From positions 18,613,018 through 18,677,017 of the forward strand of contig NC_087067.1 of assembly GCF_963678635.1 (NCBI RefSeq): a DNA stretch of 64,000 bases. Direction: 5' to 3'. Shown piece after piece: positions 26,801 through 34,279 of this stretch. Position 1 is the stretch's first letter. The number at the start of each line of letters is the position of its first letter. Source of the DNA: Symsagittifera roscoffensis (taxonomy: Eukaryota; Xenacoelomorpha; Acoela; Convolutidae). Below the pieces are notes generated by a model. It was not told the DNA's origin and ran no database searches. It was given only the letters and a program-made list of their open reading frames with translations. The position numbers and the translations under genes were made by a program.

Positions 26801-29800
26801 GCATAGTGGTAAGGCGTTCACTTTAGAATCGTCAGATCGTGTAATCGATCCCATGCCATGGGAATGCTAGTGTGTGAGGACGAGCTCTCACTTGACCTCT
26901 AGCTTCAGGTCTACCACAACCTGACCAAATTTGGCTGCAAAAGTGGTACCTCGTGAAAGTTCTAGACGCGCAAAAACGGCCTTGAGTCGCAAAAAAGAGC
27001 TTCGCTCAACAAAATAACACAGTCTGGAATGTGGGGAAATAATACAAACGGACTATCCTCGACAGGACTGTTAAGGCCTACTGATAGCTCCTCTGCGATT
27101 CGCAGGAACTACAATTATTATTAATATTTTTCTGAAAATGGTCTCGTTCTGGAATGATCTGAAAATTTTGAGCCTTAAAAATACAAGAAGTCGTCTTTAG
27201 CTTAAATTAAACTGATAAACGTTGAAAAAATAAAGAGATTGAAACTTTTTTTTACGAAACTTTGAAATTTCTTTTCGATTGATATCAGATAATCGCAATT
27301 TTATTTCATTTTGCTAAATATCTTTTAATTTAAACTTCGCAAAAATCATTTTAATGTATAGTCGGCAGTTTTATCAAAAATATCTGTGGCGAAACATTTT
27401 TTTGTTGACGAATACTCTTGTTTGTAACATGAAACATTTGCTAGTTCTCAAAAATAATTTGAATAGTTGTTTTAAAAAATAGTTTAAAACAATAGTATTG
27501 CTTCCTCGATCTGGACGCCATATGTTGTTTGTTGATCCGACCGCCCCTTTGGAACCGTTAAAAGATGTCCAAGTATGGCGAAATTGCTATTCAACATCAT
27601 AAGAAAAGCCTCTCATAAACATTTTGAACCTCATCTGTTGCATTTGCGAGGGAAGAATGGCGCTCCGATAAAAAGTTTCCTTTGTTTTCGAGTGCAAACG
27701 AGACTTCTCAAAAGTAGCAAGTAACGATATTTTTGGTTTGGTCTTATTTTTTCGTTTTAAAATCGATAAAGATTGGAATTAGGGTAAAACTATCCCGTTA
27801 ATTTTTTTAAAATGGAAAGCCCATAAATTTTTCACGTGTTTATTACACAAGCAACGCTTGTGTTATAGTATGAACTATCTTTTTTTTCCAACCTAAGTCG
27901 CAAATATTCTTGCGACGCAAATATTGTTGCGATAAAATGTTTTCATTTTGAAAGTGTTCATTTTGATCAGTAACCAGCTATTAAGTAACCAATGCTAAGG
28001 ATATTAACTCAGACCATTATTGTTCCGACTTTCGTAACGAAAGTTACGGAATATTTGCGCTCAGGGGAGCCATTTTTGACGGGATTTTCAAAATATTGTT
28101 CTAAAGGTATTGTTGCCCTGAGCTTAAGCCTGGAAAAATATTTCACCTGTGATCATTTTTCGTTAAGTTATGGGGGTTTTAAAATTGCCATTTTGGCCAG
28201 TTTGGGACAATTAACGCGCGATATATTTCGCGCTATAAACGCGTAAGCGGCGATTTAACCCGTCTTAGAAATCGTTCCAAATTGGTTGAAGGTGGGGGAT
28301 TATTCTCACATTGTGAAATTTTCGAATTGTAAGAAAAATTCATTTTATTTTTTTTACACTTAATTTTTTCATGTTATTACTGCTCTTGAGACAGCTCTAT
28401 AAATTGAAGCATATCAGTTTCTTTTTCAAATTGAATGGTACTGCTAATGCCTCTTAATTGGTGTGCGTCACTTAAGAAATTTTGTAGACTCAAAGTTTTT
28501 CTAGTAGCGTTATGGGTCATATTTTGCTTGTGTATGCGTTCTAAGATGTTCTCTAGTTTTTTCATCATATCACGCACAAAAACGGCACAGAATTGAAACG
28601 AATAATATTCATAATAATAATAATGAATTTATTCGAAACATTCTGTGCTACTTGCACAGCAACTGGCTAATTTTGTAGTTCCGACCATTGAAAATGGGGA
28701 GGAACTTTGGGCGTGTTTAAGTTTATTTTCCACGCAAAATCAGGTACCACAAATAATCATCGGACTGGGTTGAGTAATATATATCATATCAAAGCCCTTA
28801 CAGTCGTGATTTGAACGACAATATAAAATTTCAGCTGTTTTTCTTACAGTGTCGAGAAAAACTGGTTTGAAATTTTTTATTTTTGTTCTTATCTCGAGCG
28901 AATAAAGCGAGCGAGCAGTCTTATTTTAACTGATTAATTAAGCTTAATTTAAAAAGTAAGGAACTTAGTTTTACTTGAGTAGCGTTTGTTTAAATTGAGT
29001 ATTTTAGCGCCTTTTTGGAATCAAAATTTCAAAAAACTTTGATTTGTTTATCAGTTTGCTTACTTTACAATGACTGTCGAATATACCTAATCTCCAGTTT
29101 TTTTGTTCAGCTCCTTTAATCACACCACGCCGAAAATAAAACGACAATAATTTGAATAAAAAACTTTGTTGTAATTTGTAAGACTATGGTCAGAACATTC
29201 TGTGCTACTTGCACAGTAACCGGCTATCCTTGTTTAAATGGTGATCAAGCAATTTAATCAAGCAGAAGTATGAAAATGACTGCATGAAAGTGACTTCTGA
29301 AGTTATAAAAATTCAATTTTGAAGCTGTATTGGAAAGGACTTGAAGCTATGTTGGAGACTTTTCATCTGAAGCTCGTTTATAAAATTCGTTTATCTAATG
29401 GAGAGCAAATAACGCTCTCTAATAATGAATAGGGAAATGGTGCAAAATTGAGGTGGACTTTAAGTTGACCAAAAAAACTACGTGTTTTAAATGTCTTTCT
29501 ACCGGTTTTGTGATTTGGGAGATTTCAGAATAAAATTATTTGGCGAACCAATTAACAAACCGCCATTTAAGCACGCAAAAATCATAGAACCGCCTCTGCC
29601 CAAAATGTTGTTTAATAACTTACAAGTTCTAAATTATTTAAATAAACTATATTTGAATTTTCCGTTCTAACTCAACATTTTTTTTGAACAGATTGTTCCT
29701 GATTACCAACGCAACGCCAGTGGCAATAAACGGATGCAGAACAAAATTCCGAAGAGCTACCAACCTGCTTTTAGCTCTACTTCCAAAACTTCAACTGGAA

Positions 29801-31355
29801 GAACTGAAGTCGCTGATTACAGTCCATTTATGACTGCAAAGGTAAATATCATGGACCCTAATCATAGACTGAACCATGGATGGCTCTCGCTGCTATATCT
29901 CTGAATTAGCTATTACTTTTCTTGGCGACTAAACCCGGGACATAAAACAGTTTTCAATCGCAGCGCAGACCATTTTTGTTTAAAAAGTGCAGCTAAAATC
30001 TTAATTCGTGTAACGGAGTTCAAAACTTCAGTATCAAGTACCAATAGAGATTTATGCTGGTAATTTATATGCAAAGGTTTTTACTGAAGAAAATATTTTG
30101 ACCTTCACACGATTTTTCATTGATTGACTAGGTTTGAGGAAGATAATTCAACGTATAGTATCAACCAGCAACGTCTTGATTGATGATCGTACGAATTTGA
30201 CCGAAATTGGAAGTTGTGCAGAACCAATCTGAATCATAAATGTTCAGTTTAAACTGTTGGTCAGTTTTTCTGAGAGTAATTTTAAGTTTGTGGTGGTAAA
30301 TTTATTTTGCTTCATTTTTACAGCCTGATTACTACACTTCTGGTCGGCAAGGGATATCACCCGAGCCAAATCAACCAACTGGTTTCATGTGTATGCATCC
30401 TAACTCACAGAATCACTTATACCAGGTTTCTAATTCGTCCAAGACTAGAACCAAGCGCCGTCCTTCCACTAAACAAACGAGCACTGGCTACGAGAATTCC
30501 TCGTCTCGCAACCCTGGATCTCAAGGGTTCATGACTCATGAATCCAATGCCGGCTCAAGATACTACAACAGTAGATCGCACGTTAATGTAGCGCCTGGTA
30601 ATGTCCAGTACAGAAACTACTCCTTATTTGGAGATGATCAAACTTTGAGTGCCGGTGGCGATGAACAAAGATTTGTTCAAGCATCGATGTCATTAAACAT
30701 GCAGCCAATGCTTAATCCTGAAGAGGACAACTCCATGTTTAGTATCCAGCAGCAACAGGACGGATGGTTGTCTGGATTTGACCGAAACTGGACGGTTGTT
30801 CAGAACCAGCCTGAGCCAGAGATGTCATTCGCCGAAACTCCAGGAACCCCGGATGTTCTTCAACCACAAGGAATGAGCAGCGAGTTTCAGTTGGATTTCA
30901 ACTCGATGTTTCAGTTTCCACTGAACGAAGCAGCCAGGGCATTCCCTGGTGACATCAACTTTGAAGGCCACACTTATTCGCAACTACCTTCCGCGCCTGG
31001 AGGCAATACCTTCTTCTCGCCGACTACGTCCAACACATACGAGTTGTTTTCGCCCGTCTCTGTTCCGACCAGTTTGTTGACACGTGAGGGAGGAGGAAGT
31101 GGCGCTTTGTCCGACTGGAGTTTCTCAAGCGAGGCTCTAACTGATTCAGAGGTATCGTCGGCAGGTTCGCCGAACAAGATGAGAGACATTGATGTTGTCC
31201 ATGGCCTGAGATCCAAGTTGCAGTTTGGAAGTGTGGGTTCTTGTGATGCTACTACAGACTCGAATGAGCCGATTCAAACGTACGCTCCGTTTGCATTGTT
31301 TCCGAGTTCAAGCCAAGACCCTAATACTGGTGGCCAACCTCCGAATCAAAATTAA
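11751..31355 (+). CDS. YTHDC2: YTHDC2-like DExH RNA helicase, C-terminal part (11 exons, spliced)
   Basis: This is the 3' part of a gene for a 3'-5' DExH RNA helicase of the YTHDC2 type, in animals a meiotic RNA regulator. The helicase core exons lie left of the window. Eleven exons with GT-AG borders join in phase to 2673 nt: 11751-11866, 14970-15375, 15923-16018, 16307-16403, 16791-16979, 17386-17639, 17883-17931, 18030-18059, 18255-18508, 29692-29841, 30324-31355. The first four encode the OB-fold region, with clear family motifs: SPESVL, GQWFIY, ITPLSLALFAG, VDDWISFKLDD, MRQKWHALLLRKLKNPSKAF and GIGQKPRP. Then come a Gln/Ser-rich linker, a strongly diverged YTH-like domain, and a low-complexity tail not present in the vertebrate protein. 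Family assignment of the OB part is secure. The YTH call is by eye, and the last two exons are joined on phase and orientation only. Confidence 0.85.
12444..14890 (+). mobile_element. Small non-autonomous LTR element in a YTHDC2-like intron
   Basis: Two diverged direct repeats flank the block: about 12444-12605 (tgttattatctgattgtata) and about 14716-14880 (tgttgtgttctgattatata). They share ctgaccttcagtgt and cactc-ttc-gtgat. A purine tract, ccaagggaag, sits directly before the right repeat, as a polypurine tract should. Inside are a 121-codon frame (12608-12973), a 135-codon frame (13396-13803) and a 141-codon frame (14120-14545). The 135-codon frame begins with EGGKIIRKYGIAVGKS, similar to DGKIIGKSDIALPKS found after the integrase of the gypsy elements at 46 and 56 kb. 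No RT or integrase is seen, so it is probably a pol-deleted relative. Confidence 0.5.
14970..15375 (+). CDS. YTHDC2: YTHDC2-like exon b (OB-fold core with acidic Ser-rich insert)
   Basis: The phase 2 acceptor tctgctttag|a completes an Arg codon. The exon encodes STIITPLSLALFAG, the conserved 'TPLxxxLFxG' strand of DEAH/RHA OB-folds. An insert of about 85 residues rich in Ser and Asp follows (SSDDDLTDSELDQSR), and the exon ends VVDDWISFKLDDH at gatcat|gtaagt. The acidic run matches in position a SSDSEMED-type loop in vertebrate YTHDC2 but is longer here. Confidence 0.88.
15387..15436. repeat. 20 bp minisatellite, 2.5 copies
   Basis: The unit tgaatgttttttaccccaag repeats at 15387 and 15407, with a partial third copy from 15427. 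It lies just inside the intron after exon b. Confidence 0.9.
15564..15824. mobile_element. hAT-like MITE, copy 1
   Basis: The left end CAGGGGCGGATCTAAG and the right end CTCTAAATCCACCCCGG are imperfect inverted repeats. The body shares ggtcgaccaaattgattttt, then gctctcccaaagcac and ccctgtttcggc, with the copy at 18.7 kb. It holds a run of about 20 C. The CAGGGGCGGATC terminus is typical of hAT-type non-autonomous elements. No transposase is present. Confidence 0.7.
15923..16018 (+). CDS. YTHDC2: YTHDC2-like exon c
   Basis: This 96 nt, phase 0-0 exon runs from tttttgcag to gatgat|gtcagt. It encodes MRQKWHALLLRKLKNPSKAF, very close to the LRQKWHSLFLRRMRAPSKPW stretch of vertebrate YTHDC2. This is the strongest single family match in the gene. 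Confidence 0.92.
16307..16403 (+). CDS. YTHDC2: YTHDC2-like exon d
   Basis: This 97 nt exon runs from ttgtttcag to gaacc|gtgagt. It encodes VIRCIAQVLNEEEQSLEL then PPGIGQKPRPN, matching TIRAIIAVLSTEEQSAGL then PSGIGQRPRP of vertebrate YTHDC2. It ends in phase 1. Confidence 0.92.
16791..16979 (+). CDS. YTHDC2: YTHDC2-like exon e (Gln/Ser-rich linker)
   Basis: The acceptor tttccaacttag and donor acattgg|gtatac give 189 nt with phases 1 and 1, fitting both neighbours. It encodes a low-complexity linker (SSMSSPVVSQHQQQSSGG) between the OB region and the YTH-like region. In vertebrates a Ser-rich linker sits in the same place. The family is not recognisable from this exon alone; it is placed by phase and position. 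Confidence 0.7.
17386..17639 (+). CDS. YTHDC2: YTHDC2-like exon f (start of diverged YTH-like domain)
   Basis: The acceptor gctttttag and donor catggga|gtaagt bound 254 nt. TAYVIISVSN lies where YTH proteins read RYFIMKSSN. TSSRNVEKLN lies where they read TTPSNERKLN. Between them is an insert of roughly 25 residues. The tryptophan normally found in GIWSTT is absent (KMVKTS here). Confidence 0.72.
17883..17931 (+). CDS. YTHDC2: YTHDC2-like exon g (49 nt)
   Basis: This exon, from ttgtttcag to caatta|gtaagt, encodes EGYAVIIFLKLSQVPI. It aligns to the core beta strand of YTH domains (SSIVYLVFSVQGSG). Phases 0 and 1 fit its neighbours. Confidence 0.7.
18030..18059 (+). CDS. YTHDC2: YTHDC2-like microexon h (30 nt)
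   Basis: This 30 nt exon lies between ttgttccag and gactg|gtaagt and encodes SGRKISDILT. It preserves the frame exactly between exons g and i: one base is supplied on each side. It corresponds to the HFQGFSRM turn of YTH domains, with the glycine retained. Confidence 0.65.
18255..18508 (+). CDS. YTHDC2: YTHDC2-like exon i (end of YTH-like domain)
   Basis: This exon runs from ctgttctgtgtag to caacag|gtgctt, 254 nt, ending in phase 0. FLMIGFG lies where YTH proteins have VFKVEWI, so the second cage tryptophan is missing. INKISDGDQLDPGAGRGLCEYI clearly matches the terminal VQISRDGQELEPQVGEQLLQLW block. The open frame continues past the donor into a MITE and is not used. Confidence 0.75.
18559..18587 (-). 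repeat. Short reverse fragment of the SINE 3' end
   Basis: ctgcgactcgcagaggctc and the following gtcgtaggc are close to the reverse complement of the segment at about 27078-27107 (gcctactgatagctcctctgcgattcgcag). It suggests a truncated inverted copy next to the MITE. Confidence 0.45.
18735..19152. mobile_element. hAT-like MITE, copy 2
   Basis: It starts at about atgggcggacc and ends cccaaatccgccgctg, an inverted repeat pair of the same GGGCGGA type as copy 1. The central ggtcgaccaaattgattttt and gctctcccaaggcac match copy 1. It contains a C run near 19120 and directly follows exon i. Confidence 0.65.
19225..19270 (+). other. tRNA-like B-box motif
   Basis: agagggttcgaacctgatc contains the GGTTCGAACC consensus of a pol III B box. 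I could not find a matching A box or fold a complete cloverleaf, so this is at best a SINE or tRNA fragment. Confidence 0.3.
19311..19520. repeat. Dispersed repeat, copy 1
   Basis: gctctataaattgaggcat, then ggtattactaatgc, gcgtcactta, tgtagactcaaagtttt and agtagcgttat-ggtcatattttgcttgtgtatgc recur in the same order at 28391-28535. The copy here carries extra inserted bases. Family unknown. Confidence 0.75.
19521..20599. other. Intronic AT-rich stretch, nothing recognised
   Basis: Short open frames of fewer than 85 codons occur on the minus strand, but none has a recognisable domain. Long A and T runs are frequent. Confidence 0.6.
20600..25960 (+). mobile_element. Dead BEL/Pao LTR retrotransposon (gag-pol remnant)
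   Basis: BEL/Pao pol landmarks appear in order in shifting + strand frames. At about 24,150 is PFFDPLGILAPC, the conserved motif after the RT. At about 24,385 is AFTDASLIEMVG, the RNase H start. At about 24,515 is VPKLKSVAA, the 'IPRLEL' site. At about 24,620 is WTDSQPVL. The integrase zinc-binding region lies at about 25,270-25,400 (IILDSKDAITKQYILRAH). The integrase catalytic core begins at about 25,512 with GVDFLGPFFIENGKQ and continues with ALARFTTRRG then SDKENNSVGA near 25,690. Many stops and shifts show it is inactive. Gag and LTR borders were not resolved, so both ends are approximate. Confidence 0.75.
25961..26790. other. Intronic stretch, nothing recognised
   Basis: It lies between the BEL/Pao remnant and the SINE. 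The part 26045-26305 is richer in GC and holds an 86-codon minus-strand frame without a recognisable domain. Confidence 0.5.
26795..27130 (+). mobile_element. tRNA-derived SINE
   Basis: ggggcacttagcatagtggtaagg carries a pol III A box (TAGCATAGTGG). A degenerate B box (taatcgatccc) follows about 35 bp later, the spacing of a tRNA gene. An unrelated body of about 230 bp follows, and the 3' end is an ATT-rich tail (attattattaatatt). The conserved-looking 3' segment gctcctctgcgattcgcag also occurs as an inverted fragment at 18559-18587. Confidence 0.6.
27131..27839. other. Intronic AT-rich stretch, nothing recognised
   Basis: No open frame of note and no repeat similarity inside the window was seen. 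Confidence 0.5.
27840..28260. repeat. CpG-bearing palindrome-rich segment, probable mobile element
   Basis: Several perfect short palindromes cluster here: cacaagc-aac-gcttgtg, actttcgt-a-acgaaagt and gcgcga-tatatt-tcgcgc. The segment has far more CpG than its surroundings. An 84-codon + strand frame (27992-28246) has no recognisable domain. Base composition unlike the neighbours suggests an insertion, but I cannot name the family. Confidence 0.4.
28391..28535. repeat. Dispersed repeat, copy 2
   Basis: This is a shorter version of the repeat at 19311-19520, with the same ordered blocks: gctctataaattgaagcat, ggtactgctaatgcc, tgcgtcactta, tgtagactcaaagtttt, and the final gcttgtgtatgc. Confidence 0.75.
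28638..28670. repeat. Hairpin repeat, copy 1
   Basis: CTGTGC-tactt-GCACAG is a perfect 6 bp stem with a 5-base loop, followed by aactggcta. The same ~30 bp word lies at 29195-29227. Confidence 0.75.
29195..29227. repeat. Hairpin repeat, copy 2
   Basis: acattctgtgctacttgcac and the following agtaaccggcta match copy 1 with two substitutions, both outside the stem. A looser relative (cattctgctgtagttgcaca) lies at about 50182 and 60501. Confidence 0.75.
29228..29691. other. Intron end, nothing recognised
   Basis: AT-rich sequence leading to the polypyrimidine tract of exon j. No repeat or open frame of note. Confidence 0.5.
29692..29841 (+). CDS. YTHDC2: Tail exon j, 50 codons
   Basis: This 150 nt, phase 0-0 exon lies between tttttttgaacag and gcaaag|gtaaat. 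It begins IVPDYQRNASGN and is basic and Ser/Thr-rich (SSTSKTSTGR). It has no start codon of its own at the border, so it must be joined to upstream coding sequence. The nearest phase-compatible donor is 18508, about 11.2 kb away. It could instead belong to a separate gene whose 5' exons I failed to see. Confidence 0.55.
30324..31355 (+). CDS. YTHDC2: Terminal exon k: Ser/Gln/Asn-rich tail with stop
   Basis: The acceptor is tcatttttacag; 343 codons follow and TAA ends at 31355. The protein is low in lysine and rich in Ser, Asn, Gln, Pro and aromatic residues: PDYYTSGRQG at the start, FSIQQQQDGW mid-way, PNQN at the end. No folded domain is recognised and it looks disordered. The vertebrate protein ends soon after the YTH domain, so this is lineage-specific if truly the same gene. 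Codon use and the length of open frame make it a confident coding exon; its parent gene is less sure. Confidence 0.7.
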   Translation, partial: PDYYTSGRQGISPEPNQPTGFMCMHPNSQNHLYQVSNSSKTRTKRRPSTKQTSTGYENSSSRNPGSQGFMTHESNAGSRYYNSRSHVNVAPGNVQYRNYSLFGDDQTLSAGGDEQRFVQASMSLNMQPMLNPEEDNSMFSIQQQQDGWLSGFDRNWTVVQNQPEPEMSFAETPGTPDVLQPQGMSSEFQLDFNSMFQFPLNEAARAFPGDINFEGHTYSQLPSAPGGNTFFSPTTSNTYELFSPVSVPTSLLTREGGGSGALSDWSFSSEALTDSEVSSAGSPNKMRDIDVVHGLRSKLQFGSVGSCDATTDSNEPIQTYAPFALFPSSSQDPNTGGQPPNQN

Positions 31356-31378
31356 GCCAACCTCCGAATCAAAATTAA
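31333..31378 (+). repeat. 23 bp tandem duplication across the stop codon
   Basis: gccaacctccgaatcaaaattaa occurs twice, at 31333-31355 and 31356-31378. The first copy encodes the last residues and the TAA; the second repeats the same words in the 3' UTR. Confidence 0.95.
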
Positions 31379-32138
31379 GAAAAAAACAAGTTCACCGGGA
31401 TTGACTTAATTGCATGTTACATGTTTGTTCTTCTTAATTGCAGTGAAAAACAGTGCTTTTGTTACGGATTTGTTGCAATAGTGACTAGTTTGCTAGTTCA
31501 TGTTAGCTATTGATGTTTCATCGTTAGGTTTTTATCAAGAGTAAGAGTCAATGAACGAAGTGAATAATCAAATTTTAAAGAGAATACAGGAACTGCCAAA
31601 AAATCATTTGTCTATCTGATCATTTGAGCTCAAAAGCACTTAAAAACTGATTATTACTAGTTGATTATTTTTATTTGACTATAAGCTACATGAGATATAA
31701 TCTCTACGTTTAAAATAGTTTCAAATTGTGTTAAGTTTTCTGTATTTTGTTTGAGTTTCCTTGTTTTTTCTCTTCGTTGCAGTATAAATTGCTATATTTC
31801 TTTGGAAATGCCTGAAATGTATCTCTAAAACTTCCGGATGCTACTTAAGAGTTGTTAAAACTTTGAAAGTGTTGCTTTAATTTAATCTTTGTTGCTAACA
31901 TCTTTAAGAGCAGGTTGTCAACAAACTTTTAATTTACCCAGACTTTACTTCAGAGCCTTGCCAAAAAACGCAGTAGGCATAAAAAAAGCTTGGATTTAAA
32001 TTTTCTACGAAGGCGATACAAAACAGACATTTGATTGATTTTTTTTTAAATATAACGGAGTAGCGCAAACTCAAACAAAGAAAAAAGAAATATCCAGTAG
32101 CAGTGCATGTAGAAAAAAGGAAAGGCTCCAACTCTAGT
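31379..32138 (+). other. Probable 3' UTR and flank, nothing further recognised
   Basis: AT-rich sequence after the stop. I saw no clean AATAAA within the first several hundred bases, so the transcript end was not placed. Confidence 0.4.
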
Positions 32139-32400
32139 CAGAGGAGAATCTAGTGTTTTCTCGAGGGGGCAGTACTTCAAAAAGTTCTCGATAATCATGC
32201 CTTACGACTTTTTTTATGTCGACCCAATTGATTTTCCGAGCGCTCTCAGAGCACTATAAAGGCCCTCTTTTGACAAAATTTGTTGTGCCGCAGACAATTT
32301 TTTTTAATATTACGTTTTTAAATTTTTTAAACTATTACCTAGTCCTTCAAAATGCTGTAGGGTTGGTCGGCCGAAAATGGATGTTATAAAACAATACCGA
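32139..32400. mobile_element. hAT-like MITE, diverged copy 3
   Basis: cagaggagaatctagtgttttctcgaggg matches the left part of copies 1 and 2. It is followed by tcgacccaattgatttt, then gctctcagagcactataaagg. It is more diverged than the intronic copies and its right end is unclear. Confidence 0.5.
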
Positions 32401-32829
32401 AAAAGGAACAAAAACAAAAAAGAAAAAATTTGACCATTTTATCTCGACTGAGAAAACTAATATCTTTTTATTAAGAATCCGATTAACGACTTTGGTACTT
32501 ATCTTTTATCTTTCCCATCGCAAATTAAGTGTTAATGAAGGACAAGAAGCCATTTATTTAGATGTTTTGCTTTCGTTTTTTGTCATGAAAAGGTCTCTAA
32601 AAATGTTCACATTTACACTTAACAGATTTGTTTTCATTGTGGTTTGATTTTTGTTTTTGTTCCATTTCTTTTCAAGTTCAATTCAAATGTAATTGCTATA
32701 ATGTAGGCCAATTATGACTTTTAGTAAGTGGCTGACTTTTAGTTTCAAAATCGGGTTCTTTAATTTTATAGGTCTTAGCGGAACAAAAACTTATGTGTCG
32801 TTGTTCCAGTTTTATCAAATCGAAATGTT
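32401..32829. other. Intergenic AT-rich stretch, nothing recognised
   Basis: No open frame of note and no in-window repeat found. Confidence 0.4.
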
Positions 32830-33960
32830 TTCATCAAAAAAGTGTCGATCATAAAAAATTGAAAATGAAAGAACTTAAAGCGATTTTTTGTTTGAAACTT
32901 AAGCATCAAAAACAAAAAGTCATCATTCAAATTTCGTCAACTCTGCTGGCTTAAATAGAAGCCATTCGAGAAAAAAGTAATTTTTTGTTTGAAACTTAAG
33001 CATTGAAAATAAAAAGTCATCATTGAAATTTTGTCAACTCAGCTGGCTATATTAGAAGCCATTCGAGAAATTATGAACAAGTTACGAAAAGATTTATTCG
33101 AAGTTTAGTGACCTTGAGCATTTTTTTGATATTGAGCTCATCGAAGATACTGCTTCCAAACAAAACAGAGTGCTCCCAAAAAAATAATTAAGCAAAAACC
33201 CAGCATTTGATTGAGAGCAATTTACAGCTGCGAGTGTCTAATTGTTAATAAAAAAAATGAAGGTTGGAAAGAAAACTTTGATAATGATATGAAATAACAA
33301 ACCTTGATCAGAAAATTTATTTCAGAAACTTGCGCTCTGTTGTTGATTCAAAATTTTGAGTTTTTACATGGAAGTTTGCCGAGAACAAAAAAAAGATGCT
33401 GACTTCTTTTGTTTGAATGAAAAAGTAGCATAAGTTTTGAAAAAGATTCAATAAAATTTCGAAAAATTTTAAAGGTAAGAGCAACTGATTGATGTGTAAG
33501 TAGCTAGTCAATTCAGCTACCACAGCAACTAATGTTAAATCAGGTATCAAAAAAAATATAAATTTTTTGTTGGTATCCCTGTCTCGACAGTTTACTTCGG
33601 TATCATGAGGAAATGTAAAACTTCAGGGAAAAGCACCTTTAGGAATCTGCTTTATCTTTGATTGAATTTTTGAAAACTAATTACCCAGATTGGTAGCAAG
33701 CCAGATTGGTAGCAAGCCATTTGTTCGCAAAAAACTGACGTAATAACAAAATTCCGACTGTTCTGTTTTCAATTAGCAAGAATTTATTTTCCCTTTTTGG
33801 AAAGATTTTTGAAGAGATAGCCCACTTGATCATCTTCAAGGTTTCTTTTAAATGCAAGTTAATTTAATAGGGAAAAACCGCATTAGGTTTCGTTCGCTCT
33901 CTTTTCTAGAAATTGGTTGCATTGAAAACGGGGCTCTTTGTAGTAGTTAGACATAGTTGA
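32830..33960. repeat. Diverged paralogue of the 42.2-43.0 plus 48.0-48.2 kb sequence, without the gypsy insertion
   Basis: From catcaaaaaagtgtcgatca at about 32831, the sequence follows 42190-43000 block by block: cagagtgctcc, gataatgatat, ccgagaacaaaaaa, aagagcaactgattg, agtagctagt, cagattggtagcaag. From about 33780 it follows 48000-48130: ttgatcatct, ccgcattag and ctagaaattggtt. The 4.9 kb gypsy element that separates these two parts at 43-48 kb is absent. A 96 bp internal duplication (32878-33069) and a 16 bp one (33688-33720) are also present. Confidence 0.75.
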
Positions 33961-34255
33961 AAGATGCCCGAGGGAAAAAGAGCCCGGCCTGAGGGCACGA
34001 AGTGCCCGATGGCGCTCTTCTGCCCGAGCCCATCTTCAACTATGTTCTAACTGTTGAAGAATATGTTTTTGCTCTTTCTGAGGGAAAGATGCCGGAAAAT
34101 TGTGAAAGAGCCCGGAAAATTTTGAAAGAGCCCAGAAAAGTGCGCGAAACTATGCAATTGATTTCATTTTTCATTCATGGATTCTAATATTTCATTTTTT
34201 CATTCCTTCCTTGTCGTGAAAGAACATGTGTGAAAGAGCAAAAACATACTCTTCT
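33945..34255. repeat. Nested foldback (inverted repeats within inverted repeats)
   Basis: Outer arms 33945-33983 (agttagacatagttgaaaga and onward) and 34014-34052 (ending tcttcaactatgttctaact) pair over ~38 bp. Their loop contains a perfect hairpin, GGGCAC-gaa-GTGCCC, at 33993-34007. A second pair joins gaagaatatgtttttgctct at about 34058 to agagcaaaaacatactcttc at about 34225. Between them gaaagagccc repeats. A foldback-type element is the likeliest reading. Confidence 0.75.
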
Positions 34256-34279
34256 GAATTATAAATAAACTTAAAAATT

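Noticed and set aside
27992-28246. 84-codon frame as a real small protein.
   Set aside because: No domain, no start or splice support, and it overlaps a palindrome-rich repeat-like segment.
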